Below, one piece after another: positions 8,184 to 17,971 of a stretch of 64,000 nt of DNA. Location: assembly GCA_002708845.1 (NCBI GenBank), contig PAPI01000024.1:124001-188000 (forward strand), written 5' to 3'. Below the pieces are notes generated by a model. That model was not told where the DNA came from. It worked only from the letters and a program-made list of their open reading frames with translations, and did no database searches. Origin of the DNA: Leeuwenhoekiella sp. GTDB taxonomy: Bacteria > Bacteroidota > Bacteroidia > Flavobacteriales > Flavobacteriaceae. Position 1 is the first letter of the stretch. Each line of letters opens with the position of its first letter. A program made the position numbers and the translations under genes.

Positions 8184-10826
8184 TTAAAAAAGTGATCCCT
8201 GTGTACCATCTCCTTTAGGTGAATCGGGATCAGATGCATCTGTAGGTTCTTCCGAGTGATCATCTGTAGTATCATCTGTGTCAACTACTTCTGGTTCTTC
8301 CTCCTGCTCTTCCTCGTAAGGCAATGGTTCTAAAAGATTGATTTGTTTAAGTTTTTCTGTATAAAATTGATTTCCTAAAGCAGTAATTCCTTTGACTGCT
8401 ATAAAGTCTTCTACATCAACCGTTTCATTTGGTCGTTGGTCTTTACCCCGCTCCTTGTAAAAGACCATTTCAACCACAGGTCTGTAATCTGTTGAAACGA
8501 TCTCAAGTTGGGTATCTTTATGCTCAGAAACAAAGGTTTCCTCTTTTTCCGGATTTTCAATTAAAAAGCGTTTGACGTAATACCGCTCGCGGTTTCCATC
8601 CCAGTAAATTGCAGATACTGGTTTTTCCGGAATCCATTTTTCCAAAACGATAATCTTATCATCAAAACGTGTGGTGAGTTCAGGAATAATAGTTTTAGCA
8701 ACCCCGTCCTGAGTAATAATTAACAGACGATCTTCTCCTTTGAATTCACCCAGTAGTTCTCCTCTACCGTCAACGTTGATACGCTGAACAGCATCATCAA
8801 ACCAGATTTTACGTGGTTTTAGGGTTGAGACTCCTTTTTCTTTGAGTTCTATGGTACGTACTGCGTGTTTGGTAACAATATTACCATTAGCATTTCGTCC
8901 CTTTATAAGCACTTCTGAAAAATCAAGATCAAATTTGAGTTTTTTGACGTTACCTATTGATCTTAAATAAACCGAGACGACTTCAGCCTCACCATTTGGG
9001 TTTGCCGAAAAATACCAGACGTGGGAACCCTTTTTCCCTTTGGTCATGTCATACTCCCGGTCCCGGGTAGTGCTGGTAACATTAAAGCGTTTTACATAGG
9101 TCGCGCCGCCTTTACCGTCACGATATATCATATTGTAAATGGTGCGCTTGTCTTTTTTCTTATATACTGCTACGTGAATAATGTCTTTACCAATAAAGGT
9201 TTTGCTGTCAACTTTGGTCACCATCATTTTACCTTCTTTCGTAAAAACAATGATGTCGTCTATATCTGCACAATCGGTGACATATTCATCCTTTTTAAGC
9301 GAAGTGCCGACAAAACCTTCTTTACGGTTCACGTATAATTTCGTGTTGCGTATAACCACTTTAGAGGCCTCAATGTCATCAAAAAGTTTGATCTCAGTTT
9401 TACGCTCCCGCCCTGCTCCATACTCTTTTTTGAGGCGCTTAAAGTAATCAATAGCGAACTCGGTAAGGTTTGCTAAATGATGTTTTACCTGAGCGATCTG
9501 ATCTTCAAGAGCTTCAATTTTTTGTTGGGCCTTATCAATATCAAATTTTGAAATACGTTTGATTCGTATTTCAGTAAGACGCACCAGATCTTCTTCAATC
9601 ACGGGACGTTTTAAATGTGCAATATGCGGCTTTAAACCTTCATCGATAGCATTTAAAACACCTTCCCAGGTCTCTTCTTCTTCAATATCCCGATAAATTC
9701 GGTTTTCAATAAAAATACGTTCCAGAGAAGCATAATGCCATTGATTTTCCAGCTCTTCAAGCTGAATTTCCAATTCCTGACGCAACAGGTCTTTAGTCCG
9801 TTCGGTTGAAATGCGAAGCATCTCACTTACCCCGACAAATAGCGGTTTATTGTCTTCAATAACACAACCAAGCGGAGAAATGGAAACCTCACAATTTGTA
9901 AATGCAAATAAGGCACCTATGGTCTTGTCGGGAGAAAGACCGGGTGGTAAATGCACAAGGATTTCTACCTCAGAAGAGGTATTATCCTCAATCTTTTTTA
10001 TTTTAATCTTTCCTTTATCATTTGCTTTTAAAATACTGTCTATCAGCGATGTGGTTGTAGTGCTAAAAGGTATTTCAGTAATGACTAAGGTATTTTTATC
10101 TAACTGATTGATTTTAGCACGAACACGAACACGACCACCACGCTTTCCATCTTTATAATCGCTAAAATCGGCTTCCCCGGCGGAAGGAAAATCGGGTAGT
10201 AATTTAAATTTTTTGCCTTGTAAATGCTTTATGGAACCATCGATGAGTTCGATAAAATTGTGTGGTAAAACTTTTGTACTCAAACCTACCGCAATACCTT
10301 CGGCTCCCTGAGCGAGTAAAAGTGGAAACTTTACCGGAAGATTTATAGGCTCTTTACGACGACCATCATAGGAGGCCTGCCAGTCGGTGATTTTCGGACT
10401 AAAAAGTACTTCGAGAGCAAATTTTGAAAGTCGGGCTTCAATATAACGCGAAGCCGCTGCACTATCTCCCGTAAGCGTATTACCCCAGTTACCCTGCGTA
10501 TCTATGAGCAGATCTTTTTGTCCCATTTGCACCATAGCATCTGCAATACTGGCATCTCCGTGCGGATGGTATTGCATGGTGTGACCTACAATGTTGGCCA
10601 CTTTGTTATAGCGCCCATCATCCAGATCTTTCATAGAGTGCATGATACGCCGCTGAACGGGTTTAAAACCGTCTTCAATGGCCGGAACAGCACGTTCTAA
10701 TATAACATAGGAAGCATAATCCAGAAACCAGTCTTTAAACATCCCCGTAACACGGGTAATGGTATCTCCTGAATTAAGCTCTTCAGATGGGTCTAAATTG
10801 GGATCTTCGTAGTGTTCTTCGCTCAT
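8184..10826 (-). CDS. parC: DNA topoisomerase IV subunit A
   Basis: In this 880-aa protein, the breakage-reunion domain contains the active-site Tyr in AAASRYIEARL (Tyr128), preceded by HPHGDASI. A coiled-coil/tower region follows, then a C-terminal domain with beta-pinwheel-like repeats and a very acidic tail (EEEQEEEPEVVDTDDTTDD). Lack of a clear GyrA-box and pairing with an adjacent parE-type gene favour ParC over GyrA. The enzyme decatenates replicated chromosomes. It lies 35 bp downstream of parE and 3 bp upstream of mscL. Confidence 0.94.
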   Translation of the reverse strand: MSEEHYEDPNLDPSEELNSGDTITRVTGMFKDWFLDYASYVILERAVPAIEDGFKPVQRRIMHSMKDLDDGRYNKVANIVGHTMQYHPHGDASIADAMVQMGQKDLLIDTQGNWGNTLTGDSAAASRYIEARLSKFALEVLFSPKITDWQASYDGRRKEPINLPVKFPLLLAQGAEGIAVGLSTKVLPHNFIELIDGSIKHLQGKKFKLLPDFPSAGEADFSDYKDGKRGGRVRVRAKINQLDKNTLVITEIPFSTTTTSLIDSILKANDKGKIKIKKIEDNTSSEVEILVHLPPGLSPDKTIGALFAFTNCEVSISPLGCVIEDNKPLFVGVSEMLRISTERTKDLLRQELEIQLEELENQWHYASLERIFIENRIYRDIEEEETWEGVLNAIDEGLKPHIAHLKRPVIEEDLVRLTEIRIKRISKFDIDKAQQKIEALEDQIAQVKHHLANLTEFAIDYFKRLKKEYGAGRERKTEIKLFDDIEASKVVIRNTKLYVNRKEGFVGTSLKKDEYVTDCADIDDIIVFTKEGKMMVTKVDSKTFIGKDIIHVAVYKKKDKRTIYNMIYRDGKGGATYVKRFNVTSTTRDREYDMTKGKKGSHVWYFSANPNGEAEVVSVYLRSIGNVKKLKFDLDFSEVLIKGRNANGNIVTKHAVRTIELKEKGVSTLKPRKIWFDDAVQRINVDGRGELLGEFKGEDRLLIITQDGVAKTIIPELTTRFDDKIIVLEKWIPEKPVSAIYWDGNRERYYVKRFLIENPEKEETFVSEHKDTQLEIVSTDYRPVVEMVFYKERGKDQRPNETVDVEDFIAVKGITALGNQFYTEKLKQINLLEPLPYEEEQEEEPEVVDTDDTTDDHSEEPTDASDPDSPKGDGTQGSLF

Positions 10827-10861
10827 AGTAATCTGACTGGCAGAATATTGGGGGTTCTATT

Positions 10862-12718
10862 TTAATTTTCTAAGACCGGATCGAGTTCTACTTTAAGATT
10901 GTTGATTATAAACTTCTGACGATCTGGTGTGTTCTTACCCATATAGAATTGTAAGATTTCTTCTATTGATATGGCCTCATCAAGCATAATAGGCGCCAGG
11001 CGTATACTGTCACCTATAAAGTGTTTAAACTCATCGGGCGAAATCTCACCAAGTCCTTTAAATCGGGTGATTTCGGGCTTACCACTTAATTCTTCAATGG
11101 CATCCCTGCGCTCCTGCTCACTATAGCAGTATATGGTTTTTTTCTTATTACGAACCCGAAATAACGGCGTTTCTAAAATATATAAATGTCCTTCTTTAAT
11201 CAGTTCCGGAAAAAACTGAAGGAAAAAGGTAATCAGCAGTAGTCTGATGTGCATACCGTCAACGTCAGCATCAGTTGCGATAACAATGTTGTTATAGCGT
11301 AGATCTTCCATCGATTCTTCGATGTTGAGTGCTGACTGTAACAGGTTAAATTCTTCATTCTCATACACGATCTTTTTGGTCATATTGTATGAGTTGAGGG
11401 GCTTTCCGCGTAAGCTAAATACCGCCTGTGTGTTTACATCTCGTGATTTGGTGATTGAACCGGAAGCCGAATCTCCCTCGGTTATAAACAAGGTACTCTC
11501 CAGATTGCGTTCTTTCTTACTATCTGTCAAATGAATACGGCAATCGCGTAACTTTTTGTTGTGAAGACTCGCCTTTTTAGCGCGTTCTTTAGCTAGTTTA
11601 CGTATTCCGCTCAGCTCCGTACGCTCCCGCTCTGCCTGCAATATCTTACGCTGAATCTTATCTGCAGTTTCGGGATTTTTATGCAGGTAATTATCAAGCT
11701 TGGTTTTAAGAAAATCGTTGATGTATGTACGTACCGTTGGAAGGTCGCCACCCATGTCGGTTGAGCCCAGCTTGGTTTTGGTCTGTGACTCAAAAACGGG
11801 TTCCATTACCTTGATACTTATAGCGGAAACAATAGATTTTCTGATATCAGAAGCATCGTAATTTTTATTAAAGAATTCGCGTATCGTTTTTACTACCGCT
11901 TCGCGAAAAGCCGCCAGATGCGTTCCACCCTGCGTCGTGTTTTGTCCATTAACAAACGAATGGTATTCTTCAGAATATTGCGTACGGCTGTGTGTCATCG
12001 CGACCTCAATATCATCTCCGCGCAAGTGAATTATGGGATACAAAATGTCACTCTCAGCGATACGATCACCTAACAGGTCTTTAAGCCCGTTTTCTGAGTA
12101 AAACTTTTCGCCGTTAAAAACAATAGTAAGCCCGGGATTGAGATACACGTAGTTTTTAAGCATACGCGCTACATACTCATTCCTGAACTTGTAATTTTTA
12201 AATATGGTTTCATCGGGCACGAAGGTTACCTTGGTCCCTTTTCTGCGCGACGTTTCTTCTAAAAATTCTTCGTCTTTGAGGTTTCCGCGTTCAAACTCTG
12301 CTGCTGCCGATTTACCATCCCGGGTAGATTCTACCCTGAAATACTCAGAAAGTGCGTTAACCGCTTTGGTACCAACACCGTTAAGACCCACCGATTTTTT
12401 GAAGGCCCGCGAGTCGTACTTACCACCGGTATTCATTTTAGAAACCACGTCAACAACTTTACCCAAAGGAATACCCCTACCGTAATCGCGTATGATTACC
12501 CGGGTTCCCTGAATACTTACTTCTATGGTTTTACCCGAGCCCATAACAAACTCGTCAATCGAGTTGTCAAGAACCTCTTTAAGTAAAATATAAATCCCGT
12601 CATCAGCACTTGAACCGTCTCCCAGTTTTCCAATGTACATACCGGGGCGCATGCGTATGTGTTCCTTCCAGTCGAGGGATCTAATATTATCCTCTGTGTA
12701 TTTAGTTTCTTCTGCCAT
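10862..12718 (-). CDS. parE: DNA topoisomerase IV subunit B
   Basis: In this 618-aa protein, the GHKL ATPase domain has [13 protein letters not shown] (Glu48, Asn52) and a glycine-rich ATP lid ([26 protein letters not shown]). The transducer domain follows, then a TOPRIM region with [11 protein letters not shown] and [12 protein letters not shown]. The length and the partner gene parC directly downstream identify ParE. It is the first gene of a parE-parC-mscL unit. The 299 bp upstream are palindrome-rich and must hold its promoter. Confidence 0.95.
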   Translation of the reverse strand: MAEETKYTEDNIRSLDWKEHIRMRPGMYIGKLGDGSSADDGIYILLKEVLDNSIDEFVMGSGKTIEVSIQGTRVIIRDYGRGIPLGKVVDVVSKMNTGGKYDSRAFKKSVGLNGVGTKAVNALSEYFRVESTRDGKSAAAEFERGNLKDEEFLEETSRRKGTKVTFVPDETIFKNYKFRNEYVARMLKNYVYLNPGLTIVFNGEKFYSENGLKDLLGDRIAESDILYPIIHLRGDDIEVAMTHSRTQYSEEYHSFVNGQNTTQGGTHLAAFREAVVKTIREFFNKNYDASDIRKSIVSAISIKVMEPVFESQTKTKLGSTDMGGDLPTVRTYINDFLKTKLDNYLHKNPETADKIQRKILQAERERTELSGIRKLAKERAKKASLHNKKLRDCRIHLTDSKKERNLESTLFITEGDSASGSITKSRDVNTQAVFSLRGKPLNSYNMTKKIVYENEEFNLLQSALNIEESMEDLRYNNIVIATDADVDGMHIRLLLITFFLQFFPELIKEGHLYILETPLFRVRNKKKTIYCYSEQERRDAIEELSGKPEITRFKGLGEISPDEFKHFIGDSIRLAPIMLDEAISIEEILQFYMGKNTPDRQKFIINNLKVELDPVLEN

Positions 12719-13017
12719 AAATGAATTGCCTTAAGAACAAGCTGTAAGGCATAAAATGCATTAAATATTAACTAATGAGGCAAGCCTCAGCTGTATACTC
12801 GATAATCGAGACCTAAATGCTCCAGAGGCTTGCATCGAAATCAAGAGCTCTTTCCCTTTGTTGCCTTGTGGACTTGCCTCAAGGTAGTTTACTCGCGATT
12901 ATGGAGTAAAGGGTTGTTTGCTAATATAGGACTTCGACGACGGTTTTTAAAGCCGAAAAATTCAAAGTAATTAACAAAGTTTTCAAGAATCAGGAGATGA
13001 AGCTTTTAAATTGTAAA
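12719..13017. other. Intergenic region rich in inverted repeats
   Basis: No convincing gene lies in these 299 bp. They contain GAGGCAAGCCTC (12777-12788), CTCGATAATCGAG (12798-12810), a 9-bp arm GCAAGCCTC (12780-12788) complementary to GAGGCTTGC (12825-12833), and GAGGCAAG (12777-12784) complementary to CTTGCCTC (12873-12880). TTTACTC/GAGTAAA arms follow near 12888-12910. The overlapping arms allow mutually exclusive hairpins. This may be a degenerate mobile repeat, a structured leader or a small RNA. Confidence 0.5.
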
Positions 13018-13695
13018 TCAAATTATGGGTTCTCCGTTAAGATCAGTAGTTAATACTTCGGTCATATAATCTAAAAACGGAAGCATTAATTTGAAATAAC
13101 TCAATAATTTCTCCTGAAAATCAGGCTGAAGAACTTCAGCATCAGTAAAATCGTGCTTTACAGCAAATTTCTTATTTCGTATCAGGTCAATATTAGGATC
13201 TTCTTTGCTAAATCCCTTGGGAGCCGTTTTTACGACATTATCATTCATAAAGCCTCCAAATGCATTCTCAAAATCTTTTTGAGACAGAATCTCGCGTATG
13301 GGTTTGGCGTCAACTTCAAATTCTTTGCGTATACGCAATAAATCACCAGATTCCGGAGCAAAAAATCCACCACCAACAAAACTTTTACCAGGTGCAATCT
13401 GAAAATAATAACTGCCTCTGCGAATCGCTCCTTCTCTGTAGAAAATAACGCTGCGGTTGGTTTTATAGGGCTGCTTGTTTTTACTGAAGCGTACATCGCG
13501 GTATATGCGAAATACTTTTTCGCGTTCAATTACATCAAATTCCTGCATCTGATCACGGGTGTTTTTGCAAAACTTTTTAAACTCCTGATCCAGTTTTTTG
13601 AATTCACTTTTATGTGCGTCAAACCAATCGCGATTGTTATTCTTTTTTAATTCATTTAGAAATTCAAAATAAGCTTCAAACACTTGTTGAGACAT
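13018..13695 (-). CDS. DUF2461 domain-containing protein
   Basis: The protein is 225 aa from the ATG at 13695; an in-frame TTG nine bases upstream is less likely. It matches the DUF2461/TIGR02453 family by NNNRDWFDAHKSEF near the N-terminus, VFRIYRDVRFSKNKQPYKTN at about 65-85, and YYFQIAPGKSFVGGGFF. The family is widespread and has no assigned function. It lies upstream of the palindrome-rich region and parE but 300 bp away, so it is unlikely to be in that operon. Confidence 0.88.
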   Translation of the reverse strand: MSQQVFEAYFEFLNELKKNNNRDWFDAHKSEFKKLDQEFKKFCKNTRDQMQEFDVIEREKVFRIYRDVRFSKNKQPYKTNRSVIFYREGAIRRGSYYFQIAPGKSFVGGGFFAPESGDLLRIRKEFEVDAKPIREILSQKDFENAFGGFMNDNVVKTAPKGFSKEDPNIDLIRNKKFAVKHDFTDAEVLQPDFQEKLLSYFKLMLPFLDYMTEVLTTDLNGEPII

Positions 13696-13801
13696 AGAAA
13701 TCAATACGTTTAAGATGTTTTATTAACCAATGGCAGATACACAATTGATCGTTTAAATTTGAAATTAGTATTTTTAGATAACAACCAAAGATAACCTAAT
13801 T

Positions 13802-14242
13802 ATGAGTGCAACACGACCTCCCCGCAGTTTTTGGATTATCACATCACTAGCTATATTCTGGAATTTAATGGGCTTTGTAGCATTTACAAGTCAATCTTTT
13901 ATGAGCAGCGCTATGCTGGCAGAATTACCTGCTGCTCAGGCTGAACTAATACGTCAAACTCCTCAATGGTTGACAGGCATTTTTGCAGTTGCAACCATTA
14001 CCGGACTTTTAGGAAGTTTTTTGCTGGTTTTGCTCCGCAGCTCTGCTACAACTCTATTTCTCATTTCGCTTGTAGGCGTTTTGATTCAAATGGGGTATTC
14101 ACTACTTGCAACAAATGCTCTTGAAGTTTATGGAATCCTTCAGGGATTGGTATTGCCCTTTTTTGTGGTTATAATAGCCGTCTATCTGTATATTTTCAGT
14201 AAAAAATGTGCCGCTAAAGGTTACCTGAAACGGTCCTCATAA
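13802..14242 (+). CDS. Four-helix membrane protein of unknown function
   Basis: This 146-aa hydrophobic protein has about four predicted TM segments (around residues 10-32, 55-80, 84-102 and 110-132) and short loops. It begins PPRSFWIITSLAIFWNLMG, a pattern I associate with small flavobacterial membrane proteins that are sometimes loosely named sugar transporter. No catalytic residues are evident. Its 3' end overlaps convergent corA by 6 bp. Confidence 0.7.
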   Translation: MSATRPPRSFWIITSLAIFWNLMGFVAFTSQSFMSSAMLAELPAAQAELIRQTPQWLTGIFAVATITGLLGSFLLVLLRSSATTLFLISLVGVLIQMGYSLLATNALEVYGILQGLVLPFFVVIIAVYLYIFSKKCAAKGYLKRSS

Positions 14243-15352
14243 CCATTTCTTCCGCTTAAAATAATAAAGCAGTAAAAAGAAAATGATAAACATAAGTCCC
14301 CAAAGGTAGAAATAGCCGTAATGCCAGTTTAATTCAGGGATGTACTCAAAATTCATCCCGTAAATTCCTGCCATAAACGTAAGCGGAATGAAAATACTGG
14401 AAATGATGGTAAGAACTTTCATCACTTCGTTCATTCGATTACTTATGGTAGTCATATACATATCCATCAATCCCCAGGTCATCTCACGATAGATGTCAAT
14501 ACTATCAGAAACCTGCACTACGTGATCGTATAAATCTCTGATGTAGGTAACCGTTCGCTCATCAATAAGAGTGCTGTCAATCTTCTCAAGCCTGTTTACC
14601 ACTTCTCTAAATGGGAATACGGCCTTTCTAAGTCGTAAAACTTCTCGTTTAAGATCTTGTATGTCCTGAGTGATATCCTGCTCTGCCTGATTGGAAAACA
14701 GAACATCTTCAAGTGTCTCAATGCGATCACTCATCGTCTCAATCAGGGTAAAATAATGATCTACCACTGCATCCATTATCGCAAACATCAAATAATCTGC
14801 ACCAGCATTACGCACACGGCCTTTTGCATTGGCAATACGCATACGCAGGGAATCAAAAACATCACCGTCTGCTTCCTGAAAAGTGATCAAATAATTTTCT
14901 CCCAAAACCAAACTGATGTGCTCGTTCATAAACGCTCCATCTTCATCAAAATAGAGCATTTTAAAAACCACAAAGAGATAATTGGGGTATTCATCAATTT
15001 TAGGACGCTGATTGGTATCTACGATATCCTCTAAAATAAGCGGGTGTAAATCGTAATGCTGCCCCAATTTTTCAATTTGATCGGTGTGAGCAAGACCATT
15101 GATATTTATCCACGAAATTTCACCGGGTTTGTGCTTATCAAAAGCAATTGAGACATCATTACCCTGCTCAATTGTATAGTCTTGCTGGGTATATTCAATG
15201 AGTTCAACAGAAACATGCTTTTGTTCTTTGCTACCGGTATAGGTAAGTGTTCCCGGCACATCATTTTTAAGCATTTTATGTGCACTCTTTATCTTTGGAA
15301 TCCGGGGCATTCGCGGAAGCTTGGGCTTCTTGATCTTAATATGTTTGGCCAT
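14237..15352 (-). CDS. corA: CorA family magnesium/cobalt transporter
   Basis: This 371-aa protein has a large N-terminal cytoplasmic domain and two C-terminal membrane helices separated by the diagnostic YGMNF (GMN) selectivity loop. The last helix is followed by a basic tail (YYFKRKKWL). The N-terminus is unusually basic and proline-rich (KIKKPKLPRMPRIPKIK). CorA forms a pentameric Mg2+/Co2+ channel in the inner membrane. It converges with the 4-TM gene, overlapping by 6 bp. Confidence 0.94.
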   Translation of the reverse strand: MAKHIKIKKPKLPRMPRIPKIKSAHKMLKNDVPGTLTYTGSKEQKHVSVELIEYTQQDYTIEQGNDVSIAFDKHKPGEISWININGLAHTDQIEKLGQHYDLHPLILEDIVDTNQRPKIDEYPNYLFVVFKMLYFDEDGAFMNEHISLVLGENYLITFQEADGDVFDSLRMRIANAKGRVRNAGADYLMFAIMDAVVDHYFTLIETMSDRIETLEDVLFSNQAEQDITQDIQDLKREVLRLRKAVFPFREVVNRLEKIDSTLIDERTVTYIRDLYDHVVQVSDSIDIYREMTWGLMDMYMTTISNRMNEVMKVLTIISSIFIPLTFMAGIYGMNFEYIPELNWHYGYFYLWGLMFIIFFLLLYYFKRKKWL

Positions 15353-15378
15353 TAGTACGTTCTATCAGATTTAAAAAT

Positions 15379-15408
15379 AGAAAAAGTCCGTCAAAGGACG
15401 GACTTTAC
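15379..15408 (-). terminator. Terminator hairpin downstream of the DJ-1/PfpI gene
   Basis: AAAGTCCGTC (15383-15392) pairs with GACGGACTTT (15397-15406) around a 4-nt loop, flanked by A/T runs. It lies 20 bp past the stop codon of the PfpI-type gene and before corA. Confidence 0.8.
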
Positions 15409-15428
15409 TAAATCTAATTATAATTTTA

Positions 15429-15974
15429 TTAGGCGTGTTGCATCTCGTGCTTACCTTCTTTAATCTCTTCAATTAATTTAGCATTAAATGCTGGTAAATC
15501 ATCCGGATTTCTACTGGTTACAAACCCCTGATCTACAACTACTTCTTCATCAACCCATTCTGCTCCCGCATTGATTACATCGTCCTTAATAGAGTTGAAT
15601 GAGGTCATTTTTCTACCTTTGACTACTCCGGCACTAATTAAGGTCCAGGGTGCGTGACAAATTGCCGCTACTGGTTTGTGTTGCTCGAAGAAATCTCTGA
15701 CGAAAGTTAACGCATCTTCATTTCTTCTCAATTTATCAGGGTTTATCACACCGCCTGGCAATACCAATGCATTGTAATCTTTTGCATTAACTTCTGATAA
15801 GATTTTATCTACATTATATTCTTTTCCCCAATCGGTAGAAGCCCAGGCTTTAATTTTTCCAGATTCTTCACTAACAACGTGTACTTCAAATCCTTCTTTT
15901 TTCATGGCCTCCATAGGAGAAGTAAGTTCTACCTCTTCAAATCCGTTTGTGGCTAATATTGCTATCTTTTTCAT
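15429..15974 (-). CDS. DJ-1/PfpI family protein (type 1 glutamine amidotransferase-like)
   Basis: The start is taken at the ATG at 15974, giving MKKIAILATNGFEEVEL as usual for the family; a longer reading to 16031 adds an unconserved tail. The 181-aa product has the nucleophile-elbow Cys followed by His in AAICHAPWTL, the conserved acidic residue in NGFEEVEL, and VLPGGVINPD. PfpI/YhbO-like members are stress-linked glyoxalase, deglycase or peptidase-like enzymes, and the true substrate is uncertain. It is a single gene with its own terminator. Confidence 0.9.
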   Translation of the reverse strand: MKKIAILATNGFEEVELTSPMEAMKKEGFEVHVVSEESGKIKAWASTDWGKEYNVDKILSEVNAKDYNALVLPGGVINPDKLRRNEDALTFVRDFFEQHKPVAAICHAPWTLISAGVVKGRKMTSFNSIKDDVINAGAEWVDEEVVVDQGFVTSRNPDDLPAFNAKLIEEIKEGKHEMQHA

Positions 15975-16057
15975 ATCTAATCGTATTTTTTGGTTATACA
16001 TTTCTGTTGATGTAAAGATAGCAGACATCACTGTTTACGAGGGTTAATAGCGGGTTA

Positions 16058-16077
16058 AACCCTGAGGCTGCAGGGTT
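16058..16077 (-). terminator. Possible terminator downstream of truA
   Basis: AACCCTG/CAGGGTT arms around a 6-nt loop lie 35 bp past the truA stop on the minus strand. The T-run is weak, so this may be another kind of hairpin. Confidence 0.4.
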
Positions 16078-16111
16078 AATCTTTGTTAAACCACGACCAG
16101 TTTAAGTTAAT

Positions 16112-16909
16112 TTAGGACAAATTCGTGCCCTGAAGTTCCACACGCTGTAAGATAAGGCCAGATGCCTGAGCAATATGGGTAAGTTTAAATTCCTGAGTTC
16201 CGTCAAGACTTTGCTCGAAATCAGACAAACTCAAAACCCCGGAGCCCAGATCAAATAACGCTCCCATCATCAATCGCACCTGATGTCGCTTAAAGCCTTC
16301 ACCAACCACTCTAAAAACGTAGGACTGCTCCGGAAAAAAACTGGCTGAGTACAGGGTATTGATTTCTACCACAGCTTTTTCGATAGTCATTACTGTTTGT
16401 GTTTCGGGGTTGGCTTTATAGGCGTAATTGCGAAAATCGTGCTCTCCCTCCATTAATTGTGCACCTTTTTGCATGAGTTCAATATCCAATTCATCCCTGA
16501 AATTGATCATAAAAGGTGCGCAAAAGGGATGATTTTTGGTTCCAAATGAAAACAAATAAATATATTCTTTTAGCTTGGGAGCCTGAATGATATTGGTCTG
16601 CTCTGGTAATTTTTTGATTTCAAGCAAACGTACATCCTGCGGGAGATTTGCATTGAATACATCAACAAATGATTCTAAATTTAAAGCTCCATCCCGTAAG
16701 ACCAATTCCACATAGGTCTCATTAACCGAAACTTTAGCGTCAGTACGCCCGGCAGCAATAAACTTGAAATTACTATGATCTAAGACAAATTTAAGCGTAC
16801 GTTGCATCATACGCTCAACAGTCAACAAATCGGGCTGTTTTTGCCAGCCGTGATACCGAAATCCCAGGTATTGTATTTTTAAAAGGTAATAGTGTTCCGT
16901 TCTAAACAT
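16112..16909 (-). CDS. truA: tRNA pseudouridine synthase, TruA family
   Basis: This 265-aa protein has the catalytic Asp in AAGRTDAKVS (Asp57), YLGFRYHGWQKQP at the N-terminus and GEGFKRHQVRLMMGAL near residue 210, all hallmarks of TruA. The enzyme converts U38-40 in the anticodon arm of tRNAs to pseudouridine. KVSV replaces the more usual GVHA after the Asp, and many Bacteroidota carry more than one TruA-like paralogue, so the target position could differ. It is a single gene. Confidence 0.85.
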   Translation of the reverse strand: MFRTEHYYLLKIQYLGFRYHGWQKQPDLLTVERMMQRTLKFVLDHSNFKFIAAGRTDAKVSVNETYVELVLRDGALNLESFVDVFNANLPQDVRLLEIKKLPEQTNIIQAPKLKEYIYLFSFGTKNHPFCAPFMINFRDELDIELMQKGAQLMEGEHDFRNYAYKANPETQTVMTIEKAVVEINTLYSASFFPEQSYVFRVVGEGFKRHQVRLMMGALFDLGSGVLSLSDFEQSLDGTQEFKLTHIAQASGLILQRVELQGTNLS

Positions 16910-17158
16910 ACTCCAAAAATAAGAATCTTATCTCAGCCGAGTAGTTTGAATCATCATTCTGAATGGCTCAAAAATCATCATATAAATTTAAAAGACTGCT
17001 TTTAAAATCCTGAATTCAGGTAATTTCCCTTTGAAAAAGGGGAAGTTATACAGCAACATTTATCTAAATTTGAAATGTCTGTAATTTAAGCCGACAAATA
17101 GAATTCGTTTAGTCTGTAAAGAAGGGTTACAACAACCCGATAAAAGCTTAAACCTTTT

Positions 17159-17950
17159 ATGGTAAACAAACTCAGTATCATTCAGCAAATACAAGCGCAT
17201 AAAAAAAATGCCAAGCTCAATTATAAACTAAAGGAAGACGCGCAGCTATTCACCAAAGAACTTTTCCATACCTTATTTAATTATCCAAACGATCTGGATG
17301 CTGATCTCGACCGGCTTGAAAAGCTTTTTGAAGAATTAGTAGAACTGGCTTGCTGGGAAATTGATAAAAAATGCAGTAAAGTATGGGATGACTATGTGGC
17401 CGAACTTCCTGAGATTTTGCGTATGCTTAATCTGGATGCAGAAGCCATATATAATAATGACCCAGCAGCAGAAAGTATTGAAGAGGTTTACCTTGCTTAT
17501 CCCGGGTTTTATGCGATCGCCATTTACAGGCTGAGCAATGCTCTTTATAAAAAAGGATTTCCCATAGTACCCCGGTTGATGACCGAATATGCGCATCACG
17601 TAACTGGTGTTGATATCAATCCCGGTGCGACTATCGGCGAACATTTTTTTATGGACCACGCTACCGGTATTGTCATTGGTGAAACCGCAGTGATCAAAAA
17701 CCACGTAAAACTCTATCAGGGTGTTACCCTGGGTGCATTAAGTGTTGCCAAAGAACTTGAATCTGTTAAACGTCATCCTACGATTGAAGATCATGTGACT
17801 ATTTATGCAAATGCAACTATTTTAGGTGGTGAAACGGTCATTGGTTCAAATTGCATTATAGGCGGTAACGTATGGCTTACCAAGTCGGTTCCCTCCTATT
17901 CTTTGGTTTCACATAAACCTGAGATTCTTATCAGAGAGCTCGAAAAATAA
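17159..17950 (+). CDS. cysE: Serine O-acetyltransferase (CysE/EpsC type)
   Basis: This 263-aa protein has an N-terminal helical domain (1-135) followed by hexapeptide repeats of a left-handed beta-helix (TGVDINPGATIG, FMDHATGIVIGETAVI, KLYQGVTLGALS), with the catalytic His in DHATG. It makes O-acetylserine from serine and acetyl-CoA. The next gene, 22 bp downstream, is cysteine synthase, which uses that product, so the two form a cysteine-synthesis pair. About 250 bp upstream are non-coding and hold the promoter. Confidence 0.93.
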   Translation: MVNKLSIIQQIQAHKKNAKLNYKLKEDAQLFTKELFHTLFNYPNDLDADLDRLEKLFEELVELACWEIDKKCSKVWDDYVAELPEILRMLNLDAEAIYNNDPAAESIEEVYLAYPGFYAIAIYRLSNALYKKGFPIVPRLMTEYAHHVTGVDINPGATIGEHFFMDHATGIVIGETAVIKNHVKLYQGVTLGALSVAKELESVKRHPTIEDHVTIYANATILGGETVIGSNCIIGGNVWLTKSVPSYSLVSHKPEILIRELEK

Positions 17951-17971
17951 AATTATCTCAAAAAATCATTC

